DNA of 64,000 bases from Rummeliibacillus pycnus_B (GTDB taxonomy: Bacteria > Bacillota > Bacilli > Bacillales_A > Planococcaceae). The stretch lies in the NCBI RefSeq assembly GCF_050459865.1, contig NZ_JBCMNM010000022.1, positions 23,916 to 87,915 of the forward strand, in the 5' to 3' direction. A program made the position numbers and the translations under genes. Below are positions 7,277 through 15,891 of the stretch, one piece after another (position 1 is the first letter of the stretch; each line of letters starts with the position of its first letter). The notes beneath the pieces were generated by a model. The model was given only the letters and a program-made list of their open reading frames with translations. It did not search any database and was not told the origin of the DNA.

Positions 7277-7987
7277 CTACTTTGCCCTCTCAGAATCAAG
7301 TTCATCGATTCGAACACAAGTAAATCCACGATTCGATACTTCGTTCAGCACTGTTTTCAAGGCATTAATTGTATTCATAGGAGCATCTGCATTAGCCCCC
7401 CATGTTTCTCCACAATCATGAAGTAGTATTACATCACCTTTTTTGACTTTTTGTAAAAGAATTGAAGTAATCTTTTCACTTCCACCTTTACTACGCCAAT
7501 CTTCTGCCATAACTGACCAGTGAACGATTTTATATTGCTTTAATAAAAATAAATCAAGTAATGTCATCAATCCCCATGGTGGGCGATAATAATAAGGTCT
7601 TTCTCCAGTAATACCTTCGATTACGGAAACAGTCTTAGCCAATTGTGAACGAGTACCTCTAGGAGTCATCAACCAGTTAGACGTGTGCACATAATTATGC
7701 ATTCCAATTAAATGCCCTTCTTCGTGGATTCGAGAAATAATCTCAGGATATTTTTCCGCTTTTGAACCTACTACAAAAAAAGTAGCTTTTATATGATACT
7801 TTTTTAATACGTCGAGTAACATTGGTGTATAAATCGGGTTGGGTCCATCATCAAACGTAAAAGCGATTTTATCAGAACAATCATTTCGTTTTAATACACC
7901 TATTCCTAGCCAAGCCGTTAAAAGGTACGGAATAAAAAGATAGACGACAAGTATTATTGTAATAAGAACTAATATCTTTAAAAACAT
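7277..7987 (-). CDS. Polysaccharide deacetylase (NodB-like)
   Basis: 236 residues. An N-terminal membrane anchor (FLKILVLITIILVVYLFIPYLL) is followed by a NodB domain: TFDDGP (catalytic Asp and metal Asp), metal His residues around HNYVHTSNW, RPPWG and the C-terminal LLHDCG. It should remove acetyl groups from a cell-envelope polysaccharide outside the membrane. ATG with GAGGTG upstream. It lies 67 nt downstream of a diacylglycerol-glucosyltransferase-like gene and is probably cotranscribed, giving a cell-envelope pair. The target sugar is not evident. Confidence 0.87.
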   Translation of the reverse strand: MFLKILVLITIILVVYLFIPYLLTAWLGIGVLKRNDCSDKIAFTFDDGPNPIYTPMLLDVLKKYHIKATFFVVGSKAEKYPEIISRIHEEGHLIGMHNYVHTSNWLMTPRGTRSQLAKTVSVIEGITGERPYYYRPPWGLMTLLDLFLLKQYKIVHWSVMAEDWRSKGGSEKITSILLQKVKKGDVILLHDCGETWGANADAPMNTINALKTVLNEVSNRGFTCVRIDELDSERAK

Positions 7988-8054
7988 TTATATTCACCTC
8001 ATATCCTCTTTTTATCAACACTATGAGGATTTCAAGTTAATCTCTTTCAATAGA

Positions 8055-9200
8055 TTACTCTCTTCCATTGAAAGAGGTTTGAAGGATTACATCAACAGCA
8101 TCGATGGATGAGTTTTTTGCAGGAAACAATTTAGTCCTATGCTTTATGGAATCTAATTGGAAAGAATTATTCATGATTTGCTGAATTTTATTAATTACAT
8201 CAATTTCATTCTCACATAACATTGCCAGTTCTAAATCCATTAAATAATCTGCATTTCCTGCCTCCTGTCCAGGAAGAGGATGATAAATTAATAGTGGCAG
8301 CTCCATCGCCATAGCCTCTGTGATGGTGACCCCTCCAGGCTTGGAAATTAAAAGATCGGATATTGCCATTAACTCATGGACATTTTCGCTGTAGCCCAAA
8401 AGCAAAACTTTGTGTTTAGAATCTGACAACACTTCTGATAATTGTTTTTGCAATTTATTATTTCTTCCACAAATAATAATAAGCTGAATAGGAACCTCAA
8501 GCTTTTCAAACGCTTTAAAGGTTTTAAGCCCTTTTCCAATAAAGCCGTCCCCTCCTCCCATTACGAGGACGGTAAGCTGCTTAGGATTTAAGCTATATTT
8601 AAGTGCTAACTGCTCTCTTGGCTCTTTATGAGCGAATTTTTGCATAATCGGAATGCCCGTACACTTGATTTTGTCACTCTCAACTCCCGAGGCAATTAAG
8701 CTGGCCTTTACTTGTTCAGAGCCAACTAAATATTGATCAGTGAATGGGTGCATCCAATAAGAATGATTCGTGTAATCTGTAATAATTGTGACGACTGGGA
8801 TATCAATTAACCTCTGTTCCTTTAACTTTGAGATAATACTTGCAGCAAACGGATAGGTGCTTACAACGACTTTTGGGTTTACCCTTTTTAAAATATCAAG
8901 CATTGTATCCATGTCTGAAGAAAACAGAACATCTAATTTATCTGAAAAGGAGTTTCTCTTTTTTGTTTTTTGATAAAAATAACCGTATATATTTGGAAAC
9001 TTTTTAATAACCATTTTGTAAAAGTAATTAATTACTGGATTCAAATATGGATGAAGCCATTGCATAACATCTATTGTAATAGGTTCCAAATTAGCAGAAC
9101 AAGAATTAACCGCCTCACTAATCGCCTTTGCAACCTGCTTATGACCATCTCCGAATGTGGCTGAAAGTATCAAAATTTTGTCCTTCTCTCTTACAGACAT
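8055..9200 (-). CDS. Diacylglycerol glucosyltransferase-like enzyme (UgtP/MGDG family)
   Basis: 381 residues, GT28-type GT-B fold. The N-terminal ILSATFGDGHKQVAKAI is the MGDG-synthase signature; the C-terminal donor site is KPGGVTITEAMAMELPLLIY with PGQEAGNADYL. These enzymes transfer glucose or galactose from a UDP-sugar to diacylglycerol at the inner membrane face, making glycolipids and the lipoteichoic acid anchor. ATG 9200 with GAGGAG upstream. Because it is an island gene it may be an accessory paralogue of the house-keeping enzyme. Confidence 0.85.
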   Translation of the reverse strand: MSVREKDKILILSATFGDGHKQVAKAISEAVNSCSANLEPITIDVMQWLHPYLNPVINYFYKMVIKKFPNIYGYFYQKTKKRNSFSDKLDVLFSSDMDTMLDILKRVNPKVVVSTYPFAASIISKLKEQRLIDIPVVTIITDYTNHSYWMHPFTDQYLVGSEQVKASLIASGVESDKIKCTGIPIMQKFAHKEPREQLALKYSLNPKQLTVLVMGGGDGFIGKGLKTFKAFEKLEVPIQLIIICGRNNKLQKQLSEVLSDSKHKVLLLGYSENVHELMAISDLLISKPGGVTITEAMAMELPLLIYHPLPGQEAGNADYLMDLELAMLCENEIDVINKIQQIMNNSFQLDSIKHRTKLFPAKNSSIDAVDVILQTSFNGRE

Positions 9201-9700
9201 GGCCTTCGCTCCTCACTGCATATTGGAAATTGTCCCCAAAAAAGCAAACACTAATAGTATAATCATTTACTTAGTATATAGACGTTGAAAAAATGAGTTG
9301 GTTTTATATTTATTTTAGAAATCAACATTTTTAGGCGAAATTCTTCAACTATGTAATTCAAAACTCCATTTACACATCTTTTCGTTTTTTTCAACTGCAG
9401 TTATTAATAATAAGGAGCCTCGAGCTTGGATACTGATCGCGAAATTATTCATTCAACAATTTGTACTAGAACAGTTTATGAAGAAATTTTCTATATTAAT
9501 ATATAAAAATTCGCCTTTGAAACCAATTTTAATTATTTTCCATTTTCCCTAATGGATTATTATTGTTAATAATACCCGTTTTTTTTTAGTTAATGACTTA
9601 TTTCTTTTAGAATCCGCTTTTTCTATAGTTATTTTGTAAAAGTTAATTTAAAATCTACCTATTCAAGAAAAAACACAACATGAGTTAGGGGATAGTTGAG
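9201..9700. other. 500-bp AT-rich divergent intergenic region
   Basis: Separates the minus-strand glucosyltransferase from the plus-strand acetate transporter. Very AT-rich; I see no convincing consensus promoter, hairpin, repeat or small ORF with a ribosome site, apart from the AGGGGA site of the downstream gene. Confidence 0.5.
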
Positions 9701-10351
9701 ATGTCAGAATCAAACAACATTAAAATTGTAACAGCAGATCCATCTGGTATTGGTCTATTCGGTTTAGCAATCGTTACCCTAGTCGCTTCATCAGTAAAGC
9801 TAGGTTGGACAGAAGGATTAGGTCTAGTTATTCCTTGGGCCATCTTTTTAGGGGGCATAGCACAATTTTATGCATCAATTTTAGATTCAAAACATAATAA
9901 TGTTTTTGGTATGTCAGCATTTGGCGCGTATGGGCTTTTTTGGATGGGAGTAGCGACAACTTGGTTTATCCAATTAGGTGCCTTTGGTGAAGCACTGAAG
10001 AACAGTGCGGATGTTCATCAATTAGGCATTGTTTATTTAGGTTATCTAGGCTTTTCAGTTTTCATGACAATTGGCGCATTGGAAACAAACAAAGTATTAT
10101 TTTCAATCTTCTTCCTAATAGACCTACTATTTATCGGTTTAGGATTAAGTACTCTTGGTATTATGGAATATGGCATGCATCTACTAGCAGCATACTCTGA
10201 GCTAGCAATTGGTCTTGTTTCTCTATACGGAGCAGGTGCTAACGTGTTAAACAAACATTTTGGTTTTGAATTTCTACCAATCGGTAAACCATTTGGGCTT
10301 ATTAAGCCACGCGAAAAGAAGACTGCTACACAATTAAGTACTGAAAACTAA
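9701..10351 (+). CDS. Acetate uptake transporter (GPR1/FUN34/YaaH family)
   Basis: 216 residues, six membrane helices. The family start motif NPAPLGL appears here as DPSGIGLFGLA, followed by PWAIFLGGIAQFYASILD and FGAYGLFWMGVATTW, typical of SatP/YaaH proteins that take up acetate (and succinate) with protons. ATG at 9701 with AGGGGA upstream. Monocistronic: a strong terminator follows directly. The altered start motif may mean altered specificity. Confidence 0.88.
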   Translation: MSESNNIKIVTADPSGIGLFGLAIVTLVASSVKLGWTEGLGLVIPWAIFLGGIAQFYASILDSKHNNVFGMSAFGAYGLFWMGVATTWFIQLGAFGEALKNSADVHQLGIVYLGYLGFSVFMTIGALETNKVLFSIFFLIDLLFIGLGLSTLGIMEYGMHLLAAYSELAIGLVSLYGAGANVLNKHFGFEFLPIGKPFGLIKPREKKTATQLSTEN

Positions 10352-10357
10352 TAAAAT

Positions 10358-10405
10358 AGCTACGGCTTTGAGCACGATATTCTCTCAAAAGCCGTAGCTT
10401 TTTCT
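10358..10405 (+). terminator. Terminator of the acetate transporter gene
   Basis: AGCTACGGCTTTGAG pairs with CTCAAAAGCCGTAGCT and is followed by TTTTTCTTT. Confidence 0.9.
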
Positions 10406-10528
10406 TTATAACTGAATCAGTTATTTAATAAGAAAGAGTTTTCCTCGCAAAAATGTTTTATGGTATGATGTTTAGGCTGTGTATCTACCATGTGACACAT
10501 TTACATTCATCTAAGAAAAGAGGTATTT

Positions 10529-11713
10529 ATGCACCCCACAAAATTATCCAAGCGACATTGGTTGCTCATTTTAACACTTACTTTATTAACATTTGTTCTC
10601 GGGACAAGCGAATTTGTTATTGTCGGAATCTTAACCGATATTTCCTCGAGCCTTCATATAACAAATGCAACAGCCGGCACACTCATTTCTGCGTTTGCGA
10701 TTACTTTTGCCATCGCCACACCACTAGTGATGTCAGCAACAAGTCATTTTCCAAAGCGTAAATGGATGTTGTTTTTGATAGGGTCTTTCATCGTCCTGAA
10801 TGCTCTGTGCGTAATTTCGACGAGCTACATCATGCTCCTTGTACTTCGGATGATGACGGCAATAGTAACAGGAGTATTAATCTCCCTAGCCATGATCGTT
10901 GCAAGTGAAACCATGCCGATTGAAAAACGCGGACTTGCTATATCATTTGTTTTTGGTGGTTTCACACTTGCAAATGTCGTTGGAGTGCCAATTGGTACTG
11001 TCATCGCCGATTTATACGGCTGGAATGCCACTTTCATGTTAACTACTTTCCTAGGAGGATTGGCGTTTTTGGCATCCTTTCTCGTCTTGCCTGATAAGCT
11101 CAGCCAAATGCGCAGTTCGATACGGGATCAGTTTTCTTTATTGACCAAGCCAAGAATTTTGATGGCTTTTTTTATTCCTGCTCTCGGATTTGGCGCAACT
11201 TATGTAGTCTTTACGTTCCTTGTTCCTATCTTGAAGGGAATGGAAGTGCCAAATCATTCAATTAGTTTAATCTTGTTTGGTTACGGATTTATCTCGATTT
11301 TCAGCAACATCCTCGCAGGCAAAATTGCCAACCACAACGCAATTGGTCGTCTTAGGTTTGTTTTTCTCGTGCAAGCAGTTGTTCTGACAAGTTTATTTTG
11401 GACTACAAATCATTATATTTTAGGACTTGCAAACATTGGCTTAATGTCGTTAATGTCCATCCTCTTAACAACATCCACTCAGCTTTATTTAATAGACCTT
11501 GCCGGAATTTATCAGCCAAAAGCAACAGGACTTGCTGCTTCGCTTATGCCAGTGGCAAGTAACGTAGGTATCGCTTTTGGTTCTGCATTAGGCGGAATTG
11601 TATATCATCAAGGAAATTTAATGAATGTCACATGGGTCGGTGGAATAGTTGCAATCTGTGCAAGTCTTCTAACTTTCTTTAGTCATCTTTTAGACCAAAA
11701 ACTAAAGAAATAA
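10529..11713 (+). CDS. MFS efflux transporter (DHA1/AraJ type)
   Basis: 394 residues, 12 predicted helices. Motif C-like GTSEFVIVGIL in helix 1, and GFTLANVVGVPIGTVIADLYGW in the helix 5 region, are typical of 12-helix drug and sugar-efflux antiporters close to YdhL/AraJ. Start at ATG 10529 with AGAGG 6 nt upstream. A terminator lies about 110 bp downstream, then the att copy at 11946 closes the module. Substrate unknown. Confidence 0.83.
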   Translation: MHPTKLSKRHWLLILTLTLLTFVLGTSEFVIVGILTDISSSLHITNATAGTLISAFAITFAIATPLVMSATSHFPKRKWMLFLIGSFIVLNALCVISTSYIMLLVLRMMTAIVTGVLISLAMIVASETMPIEKRGLAISFVFGGFTLANVVGVPIGTVIADLYGWNATFMLTTFLGGLAFLASFLVLPDKLSQMRSSIRDQFSLLTKPRILMAFFIPALGFGATYVVFTFLVPILKGMEVPNHSISLILFGYGFISIFSNILAGKIANHNAIGRLRFVFLVQAVVLTSLFWTTNHYILGLANIGLMSLMSILLTTSTQLYLIDLAGIYQPKATGLAASLMPVASNVGIAFGSALGGIVYHQGNLMNVTWVGGIVAICASLLTFFSHLLDQKLKK

Positions 11714-11827
11714 GCTAAGAGGGAAGCAAAAAGTGCACGGCATGCTTCCTATTGTATCTTCAGAAGCACAAAAAACTTACCATGGCATAATTAATGCGAT
11801 TAAAGTTAACCCTTTATAAATAATTAA

Positions 11828-11870
11828 TAAAAAAAGTATCAAGAACATTTTGTTGTTCCTTGATACTTTT
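11828..11870. terminator. Terminator after the MFS gene
   Basis: AAAAAGTATCAAG pairs with CTTGATACTTTTT around a T-rich loop; usable in both directions. Confidence 0.85.
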
Positions 11871-11945
11871 TCAATAAATACTGACCATATGCTTATTAAT
11901 GGTTCAATTTCACTTTTATATTAACATTGAACTCTCTTTTGCATT

Positions 11946-11963
11946 TTTATGATACGGTTCACC
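11946..11963 (-). repeat. SCC-like att copy (rlmH 3' end), stop lost
   Basis: The minus strand reads GGTGAACCGTATCATAAA: G-E-P-Y-H-K with the Lys codon AAA rather than AAG; the next codon is AAT, so the stop is not kept. The right flank ATCTAAATAAAGT resembles CTAAATGAGGT beside the 3803 copy. It separates the MFS gene from the radical SAM gene. Confidence 0.7.
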
Positions 11964-12035
11964 GAGTTATATCTAAATAAAGTAATAAGTTAGAATAACT
12001 CTATCTAACTTACTAAATCCTAACCTTTTACCTAT

Positions 12036-12917
12036 CTATTTTCCAAACCTTTTGCGATATCCGCATTTTCTACATAGTTCTTCCACTGCCTCTCTTCGTG
12101 AAAAACCATCTACAAGATTTTTTGCTCTATCCATCTCGATAATATCAGAAAATGAATTATCATTAATATTACCGAGGTTGATAACTCCCTCACCATCTAG
12201 ACAACAAGGAATAACAGTTCCGTTTGCTAAAATACCTGCTTGATTTCGCATGCCATAGCAGAAGCCCTTACCATCATCTTCTTCTTCATGTAACGCAGGC
12301 CACTGAAACTCGTAATCTTGATTGATGAAGATGCGATCTGCAATTTTCACGCCGCTTCCTGGTGTGATCTTCTCTTCAATTTTGTATGGTAAATCAAATT
12401 CCTTCTCAATGATTTCTAACAACTGTCTGTTTCGCTGTATTTCCAGATTCGTCTTATTGTCTTGCGTTAAGTTCCATAGTCTGAGCGAAACAATCAAATC
12501 TGATTGGCTCGTCGCTTCTTTAATAAAAGAAAGTATACTTCTCACATATCCTTCCTTATCTGTAGAGCCTTCATGACCATCAAAACTATGAAGCGAAAAA
12601 TTCATCTGTCTTAGCGCAGGCTTATTTAATAACTTTTCCCTCTTTTTATTAATTAATGTTCCATTGGTTGTGATATTAACTTTAAACCCTTTTTCATGAC
12701 TTAAGTCTAACAATTGGCCAATTTTAGGATGGAGCAGTGGCTCACCTTTTACATGTAAATAAATGTAGTCTGTGTGCGGTTTAATTTGGTCTAATCTCTT
12801 AGAAAAATCCTCCACAGAAATGAATTGCTTCTGTCGTTCTGTTGGCGGACAAAAGCTGCATGCAAGATTACATACACTCGTAATCTCTAAGTAAAACTTC
12901 TTAAATTTTTTCACCAT
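12036..12917 (-). CDS. Radical SAM/SPASM-type protein
   Basis: 293 residues. N-terminal CNLACSFC (CX3CX2C) binds the SAM-cleaving 4Fe-4S cluster; HVKGEPLLHP is the SAM-contacting GGEP-like stretch. The C-terminal half has several Cys residues (GFCYGM, IPCCLDGEG, ELCRKCGYRK) like a SPASM domain holding auxiliary clusters. Such enzymes modify peptides, sugars or tRNA; no precursor peptide is seen nearby. ATG 12917 with GGGG upstream. It lies downstream of the Crp-like regulator on the same strand. Substrate unknown. Confidence 0.82.
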   Translation of the reverse strand: MVKKFKKFYLEITSVCNLACSFCPPTERQKQFISVEDFSKRLDQIKPHTDYIYLHVKGEPLLHPKIGQLLDLSHEKGFKVNITTNGTLINKKREKLLNKPALRQMNFSLHSFDGHEGSTDKEGYVRSILSFIKEATSQSDLIVSLRLWNLTQDNKTNLEIQRNRQLLEIIEKEFDLPYKIEEKITPGSGVKIADRIFINQDYEFQWPALHEEEDDGKGFCYGMRNQAGILANGTVIPCCLDGEGVINLGNINDNSFSDIIEMDRAKNLVDGFSRREAVEELCRKCGYRKRFGK

Positions 12918-12998
12918 TAATTCCCCACGTTCTCCTTATCGTATTTAAATGAGTTTTTTGCTTCCAATTACATTTTTCACTTCACAATATACTTTTAC

Positions 12999-13676
12999 CT
13001 AAATATTACTATTCTTCAACATCTCTGCAAGTTCATATAGTGTGGAATGTTGCTGAATGCGATAGTGACGTCCTTCCTTTTGCAAATACCCTTTATCACA
13101 AAATTGTGCAAGCACATGCAATAAGTGTCGATAGGAGACGCCTAAAAAATCACAAACAGTTACGTGTTTCTCCTTATATACCTCTTCATCAGCAGTTTGT
13201 AAAATAAAATCCGCAAGACGATTTTCAAGCGGGAAGGCGAGACTTTGCGAATACTTCGTAGAAAATTTTGTTGCTTTTAAACTTAAAAACTTGGTTAGTT
13301 CGCGTAGAAATTTCGCATCTTCTAGCATTTGTGCACGACAGCGCTGAAAAGGAAGTGCAAAGCAAATGGTCTTAGTGGATGCTTGGATCCCTTTTGTATA
13401 GTACACCTCATTTATCAATTCCATTTCCCCAATATACTCATTCGTGTTGATAAAATTAATCAGGGAAACCTTTCCATTTTTATGTGTTACATAAGTTTTT
13501 GCTTTTCCCTCAATTAAATAAAATAGAAAATCCGGTCTCATGCCTTCTTGAATAATCCATTCATCGCGTTTATATTCATGTATTTCTATAAATCCTTCAA
13601 TAGGAAAGGAAAATAAATGCTCAATGGAATACTCCTTCAAATAGCTTTGTCTTTTCTCATTTTTATAAATTTCCAT
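12999..13676 (-). CDS. Crp/Fnr-family transcription regulator
   Basis: 225 residues from ATG 13676 (ribosome site GGGG in TTGGGGTGGATT); a TTG at 13688 lacks one. Residues about 20-125 form a cyclic-nucleotide-binding-like barrel (IQEGMRPDFLFYLIEGKAKTYV); the C-terminal winged helix contains VCDFLGVSYRHLLHVLAQFCDKGYL. No Cys cluster for an Fnr-type Fe-S sensor is visible. Divergent from an MFS gene, with a perfect 20-bp palindrome between them that is the likely operator. Signal unknown. Confidence 0.82.
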   Translation of the reverse strand: MEIYKNEKRQSYLKEYSIEHLFSFPIEGFIEIHEYKRDEWIIQEGMRPDFLFYLIEGKAKTYVTHKNGKVSLINFINTNEYIGEMELINEVYYTKGIQASTKTICFALPFQRCRAQMLEDAKFLRELTKFLSLKATKFSTKYSQSLAFPLENRLADFILQTADEEVYKEKHVTVCDFLGVSYRHLLHVLAQFCDKGYLQKEGRHYRIQQHSTLYELAEMLKNSNI

Positions 13677-13688
13677 AATCCACCCCAA

Positions 13689-13708
13689 AATATGAGATAT
13701 CTCATATT
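13689..13708. promoter_or_regulatory. 20-bp palindrome between crp-like and MFS genes
   Basis: AATATGAGATATCTCATATT is a perfect inverted repeat centred in the 80-bp divergent spacer. Size and place fit a dimeric Crp-family operator controlling both genes. Binding by the adjacent protein is inference. Confidence 0.7.
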
Positions 13709-13756
13709 ATTGTACGTATCTCCATGATATCATGCAAACAATGAGGGGGATACAGA

Positions 13757-14959
13757 ATGAACACACAACGCTGGATGAGTAGACAGTTTTTTAGTTTTTT
13801 TATGACATGGGGGATTTTTCTGCCCTATTGGACAGGGTGGATGATTCATACAAAAGGGATTACGGTTCCTCAAGCTAGTTTGATTATGAGCCTAGGCCTA
13901 GTTGCAAGAGGCCTTTCCACATTATTTGCATTTCCTTATTTATCAGGGAAATTTAGTAGTAAAACCTTATTAAATGGAGCAGGAATCGGTACGCTGATTG
14001 CTATTCTGTGTTATATTCCGGCAGGTTCCTTTACCAGCTTACTTATAGTCACATTAATATTCCATTTTTTTTATCCAACATTGATGCCTGCTTTAGATAG
14101 CGCTGCTGGCGTCCTCGTCCAAAGTAACCAATTAAGACATTACGGGAAGAGCCGCTCGTGGGGATCCATTGGGTTTGTCGTGGCAGGTATGATCTTAACC
14201 ATCTTTACGGGAGCGTTTGGGGATGAAGTGATTTTATGGGCGCTTTTACTCGGCATATTGGTATTCGTATGTCTTGGTTTTATGCGTGCACCCGTTGTTT
14301 TATCTGAAAAACCGCCAGAGGATCAAACAAAAAAAGGCGGTATGCTGAAATTATTTCGCATCAAACACTTTGGTTTGGTGCTCGTCATTGTGATTTTACT
14401 GCAGGCGGCACACGCTTCTTATTACAATTATGGTTATCTCTTTTTACAAGAAATCCATGCACCCAAATATTTAATAGGTATAATTATTAACATTGCCGTA
14501 ATAGCGGAAATCATTTTTTTCTCAATTGCAGACCGGAGATTTCATAACTTTTCAGTAGGCTCCTTACTTGCACTGGCAGCACTTGGTTCCTCCGTACGTT
14601 GGATATTAGTATTTGCCTTTCCTAATGTAATTGTTTTCTGTATCGCGCAAACCTTGCATGCATGTTCATTTGCTATGGGGCATTATGCCTTTATGAAATA
14701 CCTAATCAAAAACATCCCACATGCGCAGATTCCGAAAGTACAAGGCATGTATTCAGCGCTGGCTCTTAGCTGGAGCACTGCCGTGTTTACAATTTTCGGT
14801 GGCTATTTATACGAAATTGAGCCAAGATATGCCTTTATCGGCATGATTGTTTGTACTATTCCATCAATGCTTCTTGCACTTTTATATAGAAAACTGGAAC
14901 TTAGAAAGGAAATTCCCCTCAAAAATCAAGGCATCCCTAAAACCCTAACCGAAAAATAG
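13757..14959 (+). CDS. MFS transporter (MFS_1-like, HcaT/LacY-type)
   Basis: 400 residues, 12 helices. The N-terminal FMTWGIFLPYWTGWM and PALDSAAG with GKSRSWGSIGFVVAG resemble the phenylpropionate permease HcaT and nucleoside-type permeases, i.e. a proton-driven importer of small acids or sugars. ATG at 13757 with GAGGGGG upstream. Divergent from a Crp-type regulator; the two probably form a regulated uptake unit. A terminator (14987-15020) and att copy (15045) follow. Substrate unknown. Confidence 0.82.
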   Translation: MNTQRWMSRQFFSFFMTWGIFLPYWTGWMIHTKGITVPQASLIMSLGLVARGLSTLFAFPYLSGKFSSKTLLNGAGIGTLIAILCYIPAGSFTSLLIVTLIFHFFYPTLMPALDSAAGVLVQSNQLRHYGKSRSWGSIGFVVAGMILTIFTGAFGDEVILWALLLGILVFVCLGFMRAPVVLSEKPPEDQTKKGGMLKLFRIKHFGLVLVIVILLQAAHASYYNYGYLFLQEIHAPKYLIGIIINIAVIAEIIFFSIADRRFHNFSVGSLLALAALGSSVRWILVFAFPNVIVFCIAQTLHACSFAMGHYAFMKYLIKNIPHAQIPKVQGMYSALALSWSTAVFTIFGGYLYEIEPRYAFIGMIVCTIPSMLLALLYRKLELRKEIPLKNQGIPKTLTEK

Positions 14960-14986
14960 AGTTATAAGAAAATACATTATGAAGCA

Positions 14987-15020
14987 GGCTTATCCAATCT
15001 GGATAAGCTTAGTCATTTTT
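14987..15020 (+). terminator. Terminator of the MFS gene
   Basis: GCTTATCCA and TGGATAAGC with a 3-nt loop, then TTAGTCATTTTTT. Confidence 0.85.
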
Positions 15021-15044
15021 TAATGGGACTTTGCTCCGTATAAG

Positions 15045-15074
15045 AAAACCTCATTTACTTATGATACGGTTCAC
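15045..15074 (-). repeat. SCC-like att copy (rlmH 3' end), 30-bp perfect repeat of 23635-23664
   Basis: Encodes E-P-Y-H-K-TAA on the minus strand and shares 30 consecutive bases with 23635-23664, including the AAAACCTCATTTA downstream of the rlmH stop. The identity thus extends beyond the gene into the element end, so the 15045 and 23635 sites carry the same type of right-hand element end. It separates the MFS and FadR modules. Confidence 0.85.
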
Positions 15075-15100
15075 TATTTATAAAAAATCCCCCCTTCTTA

Positions 15101-15129
15101 TTGACAGAAAATTCAAATTTAATTATAAT
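15101..15129 (+). promoter_or_regulatory. Consensus sigma-A promoter of fadR
   Basis: TTGACA (15101-15106), 17-bp spacer, TATAAT (15124-15129): exact consensus, so expected to be very strong unless repressed. It starts about 27 bp inside the att copy. Confidence 0.9.
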
Positions 15130-15132
15130 TTT

Positions 15133-15165
15133 TGGTATTACCACTGACTTTAACTTGTATTACCA
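15133..15165. promoter_or_regulatory. Two FadR-type operators
   Basis: TGGTATTACCA (15133-15143, perfect 5-1-5 palindrome) overlaps the expected transcription start; TTGTATTACCA (15155-15165) repeats it 22 bp on, two helical turns away. The form equals the TGG-N5-CCA core of E. coli FadR sites. Binding by the downstream FadR-like protein would give autorepression. Inference. Confidence 0.72.
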
Positions 15166-15186
15166 TAAAACAAAGGGGACGAGGAT

Positions 15187-15870
15187 TTGAAAGAAAAGGA
15201 ACGCTCCTCAGATAAAATTGAGAATGAATTAATTAGATCCATATTGGCTGGTGTTTATTCTGTAGGAAGTACTTTACCGCCGGAAAGAGAGCTTGCAAAA
15301 GAATTTGGTGTTGGTCGTCCAACTATTCGGGAGGCACTTCAACGTTTAGGAAGGGGTGGATGGATAACAGGGAGAAAAGGAATGCCTGCGATTGTTAATG
15401 ATTATTGGCGCAATGGGAATCTAACGACTCTTGTTAATATTGTTGAGAATCATCATACCATTACAGATGAATTTATCATGTACTTATTAGAATTAAGAAT
15501 TTCTTTGACTCCGACTTATATTCGTGATGCTGTTACGTTTAATCAACCTAAAGTGGTTGCTCTCCTTGCGAATCTAGAACAGCTTGAAGATAGTGCAGAA
15601 AGCTATGCAACATTTGATTGGGATTTGCAAAAAAAGTGTGCTGGTCTTGCTGCCAATCCTATCTTTCTACTCATTTTAAATAGCTTCGATTCCTTTTATG
15701 TAGATATGGCGAAAAGATATTTTTCTGTAAAAGATCATCGTGGGTTGTCCTTCAACTATTACCAGGACTTATTAAATTCTGCATTAAAGGGAGATGCAAT
15801 GGAAGCGGAAAAGTTGTCTAAGACAACAATGGTGAAAAGCTTGGCTCTCTGGAAAGATAGAAAAAAATAA
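15187..15870 (+). CDS. fadR: FadR-like GntR-family fatty-acid regulator
   Basis: 227 residues; TTG start 8 nt after AAGGGG. The winged helix LPPERELAKEFGVGRPTIRE then ALQRLGRGGWI aligns well with proteobacterial FadR ([20 protein letters not shown]), and the sequence remains FadR-like through VNDYWRNGNLTTLVNIV and the acyl-CoA-binding all-helical domain (NPIFLLILNSF). Bacillus FadR is instead a TetR protein, so this looks transferred or at least unusual. Of the E. coli DNA-contacting residues TRTT, R and the last T are kept. It precedes a fatty-acid-hydroxylase gene by 21 nt, its probable target. Confidence 0.82.
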   Translation: MKEKERSSDKIENELIRSILAGVYSVGSTLPPERELAKEFGVGRPTIREALQRLGRGGWITGRKGMPAIVNDYWRNGNLTTLVNIVENHHTITDEFIMYLLELRISLTPTYIRDAVTFNQPKVVALLANLEQLEDSAESYATFDWDLQKKCAGLAANPIFLLILNSFDSFYVDMAKRYFSVKDHRGLSFNYYQDLLNSALKGDAMEAEKLSKTTMVKSLALWKDRKK

Positions 15871-15891
15871 AGAAAGCTGGAGGCGTGCTAA

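Noticed and set aside
10453..10761. Open frame overlapping the MFS gene start
   Set aside because: Different frame of a clear transporter gene, Cys/His-rich random-looking product, no ribosome site.
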